Source of the DNA: a bacterium | Lineage (GTDB): Bacteria > CBDUZB01 > JAGLHV01 | Direction of reading: 5' to 3' | NCBI GenBank assembly: GCA_023132075.1 | Contig: JAGLYT010000108.1 | Location: 1-5,840 of the forward strand | DNA: 5,840 nt | Shown here: positions 1 to 4,682 of the stretch, one piece after another | Position numbering within the stretch: the stretch's first letter is position 1 | Layout: each line of letters begins with the position of its first letter | Position numbers and translations under genes: made by a program | The notes under the pieces: generated by a model | What the model was told of the DNA's origin: nothing | The model's database searches: none | What the model saw: the letters and a program-made list of their open reading frames with translations, nothing else

Positions 1-1367
1 GGTATAGGTGACGTTCTTAAATCACCTACATGGATTCCAGCTGACATCAAACCGGAAATAATTGCTCTTTTTATCATCCTGGAAGCACGATGACTATCCC
101 TGCTGGTTAAAACATAACTTCCCTCTCCTAAAAATGCACCGTATGCCGCTCCTACCCGGGCAGCAAATTCAGGCGTAATTTCAACGTTAATTAAACCGGT
201 AATACCATACGCACCAAAAAGGTCTTTAAGCCATTTCTCTCCCCAAACCAAACTGGTAGAAAGAATTGCTCCATCATCAATTATTTTGTAGGGCCAAATC
301 TTTATGTTTGCCTTAATTTCACTTTTTTTTCCAATACTACATTCATCCCCAATAACTACTCCTTCATTAACAATTGCTTTTTTTTGTAAAAGTGTCCCGT
401 ACCCCACAGTGCTTTCCTTTATTTCTACTTCCTTACCTACTTTTACCCCATCCCATAAAACACTTTTTGTAATTACTGCTCTTTCATCAATAATTACATT
501 ATTCCCAATAACAGAATCTTCTATTTCCACATTTGCCTTAATCTGACAATTTTTACCAACGATAACCTTCCCGGCCAACTTTACCGAAGAATCAATTAAG
601 CTACCTTCTCCCACCCAATTTTCCTGATTAGCAGATTTTACTCCCGAAATATTAACCAATGCCGGCTGTTTTAATACATCAAAGTGTGCCTGACGATATT
701 CATTTAAACTTCCGATATCCTTCCAGTATCCTTCAGCAATGTACCCATATAGCGATTTTTTATTCTCTAATAAAAAGGGAAATAAATCCTTACTAAAATC
801 AAATTTCCTGTTAGACGGAATATACTGTAAAACCTCCGGTTCTAATATGTATACACCGGTATTTATCGTGTCTGAAAAAACTTCACCCCAATTGGGTTTT
901 TCCAGAAATCTGGTTATCCTTCCTTTTTTATCGGTAATTACCACCCCAAAAGACAAGGGATTATTAACCCTGGTCAATACTATTGTAGCCAGGGATTTTT
1001 TTTGTCTATGAAATGCTATAGCCTTCTGAAGATTAAAATCAGTCAACACATCTCCGCTAATAACAATAAAGTTCTCTTTTAATAAATTCTCCGCATTCTT
1101 AACACTTCCTGCCGTTCCCAGATCTGTTGCGGCAAAGACATAAGACATTTTTATTCCAAAATTTTCACCATTTCCAAAATAGTTAGTAATTACTCCCGGC
1201 TGATAATAAAGAATAGATAAAACATCATTAATCTTATTCTTTTTTAAAAGCTCTACAACATGTTCCATCATAGGCTTATTCGTTATGGGAACCATAGGTT
1301 TGGGAACATTACAGGTCAAAGGACGCAATCGTGTACCAAATCCTCCCGCCATAATTACTGATTTCAT
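1..1367 (-). CDS. Mannose-1-phosphate guanylyltransferase / phosphomannomutase-like fusion protein (C-terminus beyond the left edge)
   Basis: This is a sugar-phosphate nucleotidyltransferase fused to a phosphohexomutase-like domain, open from ATG at 1367 to the window edge (455 complete codons; I recall the family as over 800 residues). Residues 1-230 form the nucleotidyltransferase: GGFGTRLRP at 8-16 binds the nucleotide, PKPMVP follows at 22-27, LGTAGSVKNA at 83-92, SGD at 104-106 with Asp106 as likely metal ligand, FLEKP at 154-158, NTG at 169-171 and GYWKDIG at 213-219. Residues about 245-370 are short repeats with regularly spaced Ile/Val and Gly, as in a left-handed beta-helix. From residue 382, LFGAYGITGLINVEITPE begins an alpha-D-phosphohexomutase N-terminal fold, with the SRDSHRAS sugar-phosphate element at 422-429. 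The mutase active-site serine would lie beyond the edge, so mutase activity cannot be judged. GDP-mannose synthesis is the usual annotation, but glucose-1-phosphate and UTP/dTTP are possible substrates. AAGGAG lies 11 bases before the start. It follows truA by 77 bases and may share its transcript. Confidence 0.9.
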   Translation of the reverse strand, partial: MKSVIMAGGFGTRLRPLTCNVPKPMVPITNKPMMEHVVELLKKNKINDVLSILYYQPGVITNYFGNGENFGIKMSYVFAATDLGTAGSVKNAENLLKENFIVISGDVLTDFNLQKAIAFHRQKKSLATIVLTRVNNPLSFGVVITDKKGRITRFLEKPNWGEVFSDTINTGVYILEPEVLQYIPSNRKFDFSKDLFPFLLENKKSLYGYIAEGYWKDIGSLNEYRQAHFDVLKQPALVNISGVKSANQENWVGEGSLIDSSVKLAGKVIVGKNCQIKANVEIEDSVIGNNVIIDERAVITKSVLWDGVKVGKEVEIKESTVGYGTLLQKKAIVNEGVVIGDECSIGKKSEIKANIKIWPYKIIDDGAILSTSLVWGEKWLKDLFGAYGITGLINVEITPEFAARVGAAYGAFLGEGSYVLTSRDSHRASRMIKRAIISGLMSAGIHVGDLRTSPI

Positions 1368-1444
1368 TTTTGTTATTCTCCTTTTATTACTTTTGTTGAA
1401 TATATAAATAAACCCCATTGATTTTAAAATGATCGTTTAACTTA
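1368..1444 (-). other. Intergenic gap between truA and the nucleotidyltransferase gene
   Basis: These 77 bases hold the AAGGAG ribosome binding site of the downstream gene and a 10-base palindrome ATTTTAAAAT. I see no GC-rich stem followed by a T-run, and no convincing -35/-10 pair. Readthrough from the asd-truA transcript is therefore the simplest reading, though a weak AT-rich promoter here cannot be excluded. Confidence 0.5.
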
Positions 1445-2203
1445 CTAATACTTAACGCGAATCAAGGTTAATCCCTTTGCCGGAGCAGTAGGACCGGCAA
1501 AATTCCTATCCCTCTTATTTAAGATATCCCTTATACCATCCGCCTGAAATTTACCCCTGCCTACTTCAACTAATGTCCCAACTATATTTCTCACCATTTT
1601 ATATAAAAAATTTGTTCCCTCTATTAAAAAAATATAATATTCACCTTTTCTTTTTATCTTAAATTTTATAATCCTGCACCTTTTGTTTTTATTTCCACTT
1701 CCTGCTGCACAAAAAGAAGAAAAATCATGCTCACCAAGAAAATATCCCGATCCTTTTTGCATTAATTTAATATCTAAAGCATATGAAACCTGCCAGATAA
1801 AACGATGATCAAATGCTGATGAAAAAAAACTATTCAAAATTTTATATTCGTATACTTTACCCCTGTTTGAATACCGGGAATGAAAATCCGAAGGAACTTC
1901 CTCTATTGCAATGATAACAATATCTACAGGTAAAAGACTATTTAAGGCTTTTTGTAAATTCTGTAACTTCATTTTTTTTTCAGTTTTAAAATTAGCTACC
2001 TGTCCTTGCGCATGAACGCCTGCATCAGTTCTGGCAGAACCAATCAAAGAAATTTTTTTGCATAAAACCTTTTCTAAGGCTTTTTCCAATATTCTCTGTA
2101 TGGTTTTAACTTTCTTTCCTTTTTGTATCTGCCAACCGGAATAATTTGTACCGTCATATTCAATAATTAATTTTATATTACGCACTTTATCTGTCTTTTT
2201 CAA
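1445..2203 (-). CDS. truA: tRNA pseudouridine(38-40) synthase TruA
   Basis: TruA converts uridines 38, 39 and 40 of the tRNA anticodon stem-loop to pseudouridine in the cytoplasm. The 252 residues match the usual family length of about 245-270. The catalytic aspartate is Asp60 in SARTDAGVHAQGQ (the family signature is usually GRTDAGVHA; here Ala57 precedes the Arg). Other family landmarks are EYDGTNYSGWQ at 15-25, the VYEY tyrosine at 118, HDFSSFCA at 159-166, NFLYKMVRNIVGTL at 198-211 and AGPTAPAKGLTL at 236-247. The start chosen is TTG at 2203, 8 bases after the asd stop. AAGGGA lies about 16 bases upstream, longer than ideal, so translation is probably coupled to asd. A GTG at 2185 is an alternative start that would trim six residues and still keep the whole domain; it has no better ribosome binding site. 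The stop is TAG. Function is secure; the exact start is not. Confidence 0.95.
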   Translation of the reverse strand: MKKTDKVRNIKLIIEYDGTNYSGWQIQKGKKVKTIQRILEKALEKVLCKKISLIGSARTDAGVHAQGQVANFKTEKKMKLQNLQKALNSLLPVDIVIIAIEEVPSDFHSRYSNRGKVYEYKILNSFFSSAFDHRFIWQVSYALDIKLMQKGSGYFLGEHDFSSFCAAGSGNKNKRCRIIKFKIKRKGEYYIFLIEGTNFLYKMVRNIVGTLVEVGRGKFQADGIRDILNKRDRNFAGPTAPAKGLTLIRVKY

Positions 2204-2211
2204 TTAATTTG

Positions 2212-3225
2212 TCAGACAATCCCTTTATTGATTAAACACTCTGCAATCTGAACGGCATTTAAAGCCGCCCCTTTTAATAAATTATCACTTACAATCCACA
2301 AATTAAGTCCATTCTCAACACTTGTATCCGATCGAATCCGGCCTACAAATGTTTCTTCTTTATTAGCACAATAAAGAGGTACAGGGTATTTTAATTTAGC
2401 AACATCATCCCATACTATTATTCCACAAGACTCAGCCAGAATATTCTTCACCTCTTCAGGAGAAATCTTTTTTTCCGTTTCAATATTTACCGATTCGGAA
2501 TGCCCTCTAAAAACAGGTACCCTTACACAAGTAGCCGTAACTTTGATCGACCCGTCATTCATAATCTTTTGAGTTTCTTTCACCATTTTTATCTCTTCCC
2601 TGGTATATCCGTCTTCCATAAAAAGATCAATATGGGGAATTACATTATAAGCAATTTGATAAGGAAAAACTTTATTTTCTATTTTTTTATCCGTTATATC
2701 CGCATCTTTCTGGTTCTGTAATTCCAACATTGCCTCTTTTCCCGCCCCGGATACAGCCTGATAAGTAGAAACCACAATCCTTTTTATTTTGGCAATTTGA
2801 TGAATAGGATTTAAAACTACTACCATTTGAATAGTAGAACAATTAGGATTGGCAATAATTTTTTTTTCTTTCGACAAAATATGTTCATTTACCTCCGGAA
2901 CAACCAAAGGAACATCCCTATCCATCCGCCATGCACTGGAATTGTCAATTACAAAAGAACCTTCTTTGCTTGCTATAGGAGCAAACTTTTTAGATATTTC
3001 AGAGCCGGCAGAAAATAATGCTATTTTTATCCCTTTAAAAGAATTCTCTTTTAGTTCCTCTATTTCTATTTCTTTTCCATGAAATTTTCCTGTTTTCCCT
3101 ATTGAACGTTGGGAAGCCAAAAGTTTTAATCCTGCCACGGGAAACTTTCTCTTTTCCAGCATCTTTATCATTTCCTGTCCCACTACACCGGTCGCACCCA
3201 CTACCGCAACATTATAATTTTTCAT
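2212..3225 (-). CDS. asd: Aspartate-semialdehyde dehydrogenase
   Basis: Asd reduces L-aspartyl-4-phosphate to L-aspartate 4-semialdehyde with NADPH, the branch point leading to lysine and diaminopimelate, threonine, methionine and isoleucine. The 337 residues fit the family (about 330-345). The N-terminal Rossmann motif GATGVVG is at 10-16. The substrate-binding arginine is probably Arg100 in SSAWRMD. The nucleophile is Cys129 in NPNCST. QAVSGAGKEAM spans 157-166, and the second arginine and catalytic histidine are Arg240 and His242 in VFRGHSE. All the expected active-site residues are present, so the enzyme should be active. The ATG at 3225 has a strong GGAAGG site about 11 bases upstream, and a good promoter lies 34-63 bases upstream. 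It is the first gene of an asd-truA operon, with 8 bases between the two genes. The pairing has no metabolic logic visible here and probably reflects housekeeping co-expression. Confidence 0.97.
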   Translation of the reverse strand: MKNYNVAVVGATGVVGQEMIKMLEKRKFPVAGLKLLASQRSIGKTGKFHGKEIEIEELKENSFKGIKIALFSAGSEISKKFAPIASKEGSFVIDNSSAWRMDRDVPLVVPEVNEHILSKEKKIIANPNCSTIQMVVVLNPIHQIAKIKRIVVSTYQAVSGAGKEAMLELQNQKDADITDKKIENKVFPYQIAYNVIPHIDLFMEDGYTREEIKMVKETQKIMNDGSIKVTATCVRVPVFRGHSESVNIETEKKISPEEVKNILAESCGIIVWDDVAKLKYPVPLYCANKEETFVGRIRSDTSVENGLNLWIVSDNLLKGAALNAVQIAECLINKGIV

Positions 3226-3258
3226 TTTTTATACACCTTCCATTTTTATAATTGATGT

Positions 3259-3288
3259 ATTTTACAATAACTTCTTTATCGTTGTCAA
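3259..3288 (-). promoter_or_regulatory. Sigma-70-type promoter of the asd-truA operon
   Basis: On the minus strand a perfect -35 TTGACA (3288-3283) is followed after 18 bases by TAAAAT (3264-3259), five of six matches to the -10 consensus. It ends 33 bases before the asd ATG, leaving room for a short leader with the GGAAGG ribosome binding site. I see no riboswitch-sized leader, so lysine-riboswitch control is unlikely. Confidence 0.7.
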
Positions 3289-3448
3289 GAAACTATTCTT
3301 TTAGTGTTCTCCCTTTACAAAAAATTGAAATATAATCTATAAAAAAGATTTTATACCTTTTTAAAATACAGCTAAAATATCGTGTAAGATATGTTCCTGT
3401 TGCCAGAACGAGGAAACAGAATTATGGAGAGAAAGATTATTTATTTTT
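3289..3448. other. Non-coding stretch upstream of the asd promoter
   Basis: No credible gene is present in these 160 bases. They hold a small stem AATCT/AGATT around 3336-3352 without a terminator T-run, the left inverted repeat of the putative mobile element at 3382-3392, and a bulged hairpin just inside it (arms 3393-3398 and 3411-3417). A plus-strand ATG at 3424 opens a frame of under 40 codons that merely reads the antisense of the pseudogene. Confidence 0.5.
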
Positions 3449-3655
3449 TTATCTCTTTGGTTTTTCGTCCACAATTAATTGTCTTCCGGTTGCTTCCAGG
3501 GTGTTCTTTTTCTTTTTTAGTTTTTTATAGGTTGTTTCTATGAATTCAAGTTCTTTTGATGTCTTGGCTGAGTCATTTTCTAGTTATTTGACCAGGGCTT
3601 CGGTGGTTTTAAATTTGTATTCTTTGCCGGAAATTTTTGTGGTTAGTTTTACCAT
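3449..3655 (-). pseudogene. Broken paralogue of the 69-residue coiled-coil protein (stop at codon 24)
   Basis: Read from ATG at 3655, the frame starts with the same 15 residues as the intact gene at 4660 and keeps the frame to a TAA at 3449, but codon 24 is TAA (3586-3584) where the intact copy has CAA. By my count about 16 of the first 180 bases differ between the copies, with no indel; the last codons diverge (RQLIVDEKPKR against RQLTTSEKPKEK). Most differences change the residue (for example Glu16Lys, Ala38Phe, Ile57Gly), as expected after loss of constraint. The ribosome binding site AAGGAG with the TTCCCC spacer is conserved, but upstream similarity then ends. No internal ATG offers a restart after the stop. 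A 23-residue peptide could still be made. It lies inside the putative inverted-repeat element. Confidence 0.85.
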
Positions 3656-3667
3656 GGGGAACTCCTT
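3449..3667 (-). repeat. Diverged direct repeat, copy A (contains the pseudogene)
   Basis: This segment matches 4451-4672 in the same orientation, from the AAGGAGTTCCCC ribosome binding region through the coding frame. Upstream similarity stops sharply at the ribosome binding site, and downstream it fades into T-rich sequence. The two copies are about 1 kb apart with the toxin-antitoxin operon between them. Confidence 0.85.
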
Positions 3668-3746
3668 TTGTCAATATCTTCTTTTTGAAAGTCAGAAGAA
3701 TATCTTACACTATCGGTGGGAATCTTCTCATACACTCACCATTTCT

Positions 3747-4031
3747 TCAAACAAGTTTAACTTCTAATTGTTTATGTAATGCAGTCGCAAGTTTAATTAA
3801 TGTTTGAAGCGTATAACTCTTATTATGAACATTTTCTAAACGTGATATTGTCTGCTGTGTAGTATGGAGTCTTTTGGCTAATTCTCCTTGTGTTAGATTT
3901 TCCTTTTCCCTTATTTTCGCTATTTGAATTGCTAATGAAGCATATACTTCTTCTTCCTTAAATGCCTTGCGAAACTCAGGATTTTTTATATCTTTTTTTA
4001 ATCTATCTTTAAATTTTCGTACACCTTTCAT
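3747..4031 (-). CDS. XRE-family (HigA-like) antitoxin with a helix-turn-helix domain
   Basis: This 94-residue protein is the likely antitoxin and autorepressor of the toxin gene just upstream. Residues 1-30 (MKGVRKFKDR..., with NPEFRKAF at 17-24) form a charged N-terminal extension seen in antitoxins paired with Gp49-type toxins. Residues about 33-90 form a Cro/C1-type helix-turn-helix: LTQGELAKRL at 46-55 covers the first helices and TTQQTISRLEN at 57-67 the recognition helix. It should bind DNA as a dimer, and the inverted repeat in the operon promoter is the obvious target. The ATG overlaps the toxin stop as ATGA, and GGAGGTG within the toxin gene lies 10 bases before it, so the two are translationally coupled. 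No clear intrinsic terminator follows the TGA stop. Confidence 0.88.
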   Translation of the reverse strand: MKGVRKFKDRLKKDIKNPEFRKAFKEEEVYASLAIQIAKIREKENLTQGELAKRLHTTQQTISRLENVHNKSYTLQTLIKLATALHKQLEVKLV

Positions 4032-4387
4032 AATTTAATTTCACCTCCCCGGTATCTTTTTAAAAAATCCTCTCTTATTCGTTCTGCTTTTTCAATTTCT
4101 CCCGGAAAAATCTTGTTAGTTTTTTTTAAAAAGCCATGCGTTATAATTATTTTTTTATTAAAGAAAAAATATAAAAACCGATAGTGATTTGACCCAAATC
4201 GTATACGAAGCTCACGAATTTTGCCTTTTACAATATCAGCAAATGGTCTTGGTAAATTCGGTCCTTCTTGTTCAAGTTTCTCTAACCATTTTTCTACCTT
4301 TGCCTGTATCTTTGGTTGTAACTTGTCTAAAAAACTATCTATCTGACTTTCTCCTTTTCTGTTTTCATAAAAAAATAATTCGTACAT
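4028..4387 (-). CDS. HigB-like (RelE/ParE superfamily, phage Gp49-type) toxin
   Basis: This 119-residue basic protein fits the Gp49-like branch of RelE/HigB toxins, which usually cut mRNA on the ribosome. Visible landmarks are the N-terminal strand YELFFYENRKGESQIDSFL, a helical stretch LDKLQPKIQAKVEKWLEKLEQ (20-40), the core strand GKIRELRIRFG at 55-65, HYRFLYFF at 68-75, and HGFLKKTNKIFPGEIEKA at 84-101, where the Gp49 signature GF.KKT..P..EI..A is kept with a Phe before the Pro. Basic residues Arg58, Arg61, Arg70 and Lys88-89 are candidates for RNA contact and catalysis. It is full length with no disruption. AGGAG lies five bases upstream of the ATG. Toxin-before-antitoxin order matches higBA systems, as does the four-base overlap. 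The target and activity are inferred from the family only. Confidence 0.88.
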   Translation of the reverse strand: MYELFFYENRKGESQIDSFLDKLQPKIQAKVEKWLEKLEQEGPNLPRPFADIVKGKIRELRIRFGSNHYRFLYFFFNKKIIITHGFLKKTNKIFPGEIEKAERIREDFLKRYRGGEIKL

Positions 4388-4403
4388 TTACACTCCTAAT
4401 ATA

Positions 4404-4433
4404 ATATTACACTATTTTTGGTGTATTTGTCAA
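4404..4433 (-). promoter_or_regulatory. Promoter of the toxin-antitoxin operon
   Basis: On the minus strand a perfect TTGACA (4433-4428) is followed after 18 bases by TAATAT (4409-4404), four of six matches to the -10 consensus, and then by the AGGAG site at 4397-4393 and the toxin ATG at 4387. The leader would be only about ten bases. The -35 begins 18 bases after the stop of the upstream small gene, so transcripts from the TPR operon may also read through. Confidence 0.6.
4408..4425. promoter_or_regulatory. Candidate operator (inverted repeat) for the antitoxin
   Basis: TACAC and GTGTA (arms 4425-4421 and 4412-4408 on the minus strand) form a perfect five-base dyad with an eight-base centre, lying between the -35 and -10 and touching the -10. 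This is where an XRE autorepressor of a toxin-antitoxin operon would be expected to bind. The dyad is short, so the call rests mostly on position. Confidence 0.45.
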
Positions 4434-4450
4434 GTAAAAAATTACCCTCT

Positions 4451-4660
4451 TTATTTTTCTTTTGGTTTTTCACTTGTGGTTAATTGTCTTATAGTGGCTT
4501 CCAGGGTGTTCTTTTTCTTTTTTAGTTTTTTATAGGTTGTTTCTATGGCTTCTAATTCTTTTGATGTCTTGGCCGAGTCGTCTTTTAGTTGTTTGACCAG
4601 GGCTTCAGGGGTTTCAAATTTGTATTCTTTGCCGGAAATTTTTGTGGTTAGTTTTACCAT
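4451..4660 (-). CDS. Small charged, probably coiled-coil protein of unknown function (69 residues)
   Basis: I do not recognise the family. The N-terminal part, MVKLTTKISGKEYKFETPEA, looks like a short beta-hairpin (a KISGKEYKFETP strand-turn-strand). From about residue 20 the chain is strongly charged and helix-prone: LVKQLKDDSAKTSKELEAI, then TTYKKLKKKKNTLEATIRQL, with hydrophobic residues at roughly heptad spacing and a lysine-rich tail. There is no signal peptide, membrane segment, cysteine or catalytic motif. The start is strongly supported by AAGGAG six bases before the ATG. It begins 22 bases after the TPR gene stop, so the two are probably co-transcribed and may be partners. That a second copy exists nearby (now broken) with this ribosome binding site conserved argues that this is a real gene. 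A structural, adaptor or nucleic-acid-binding role are all open. Confidence 0.8.
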   Translation of the reverse strand: MVKLTTKISGKEYKFETPEALVKQLKDDSAKTSKELEAIETTYKKLKKKKNTLEATIRQLTTSEKPKEK

Positions 4661-4672
4661 GGGGAACTCCTT
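4451..4672 (-). repeat. Diverged direct repeat, copy B (contains the intact small gene)
   Basis: This is the intact partner of the repeat at 3449-3667. The shared block begins at the same AAGGAG, directly downstream of the TPR gene stop. The unit that was copied was thus the small gene with its translation signal, without the TPR gene or a promoter. Confidence 0.85.
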
Positions 4673-4682
4673 GGTTGTTGGA

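Larger units (their letters stand above)
3382..3710. mobile_element. Putative MITE-like element or insertion-sequence remnant with 11-base terminal inverted repeats
   Basis: GTGTAAGATAT at 3382-3392 is matched exactly by its reverse complement ATATCTTACAC at 3700-3710, and similarity continues inward in weaker form (T and CTG after two further bases). The direct repeat TATC abuts both outer ends (3378-3381 and 3711-3714), as a 4-base target duplication would. Just inside each end is a bulged hairpin: 3393-3417 on the left and 3674-3703 on the right. The 329-base interior contains no transposase, only a broken copy of the small coiled-coil gene. This would fit a non-autonomous element moved in trans. 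The family cannot be named. In AT-rich DNA a 4-base flank match is weak evidence, so the terminal repeats carry most of the case. Confidence 0.4.

Noticed and set aside
304-1011. Plus-strand frames of 80 and 90 codons within the left-edge gene
   Set aside because: They are antisense to the well-conserved nucleotidyltransferase and beta-helix coding sequence, are of low complexity and have no ribosome binding site.
1392-1444. Terminator between truA and the nucleotidyltransferase gene
   Set aside because: The only dyad is the AT-only palindrome ATTTTAAAAT with no GC-rich stem and no following T-run on the transcribed strand.
3226-3258. Riboswitch or leader control of asd
   Set aside because: Only about 30 bases separate the -10 and the start codon, too short for a lysine riboswitch or an attenuator.
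3449-3655. Stop-codon recoding (TAA read as Gln) keeping the second small gene alive
   Set aside because: TAA ends the intact copy and the TPR gene, and TAG and TGA end other genes here, so all three stops are used normally. A nonsense mutation is simpler.
3674-3703. Intrinsic terminator after the antitoxin gene
   Set aside because: The stem (ATATCTTCT against AGAAGAATAT) is AT-rich, has a bulge, and is not followed by a T-run in either direction; it fits better as a hairpin near the element end.
3540-3767. 75-codon plus-strand frame
   Set aside because: It reads the opposite strand of the broken small gene and runs into the antitoxin end; there is no ribosome binding site and no family resemblance.
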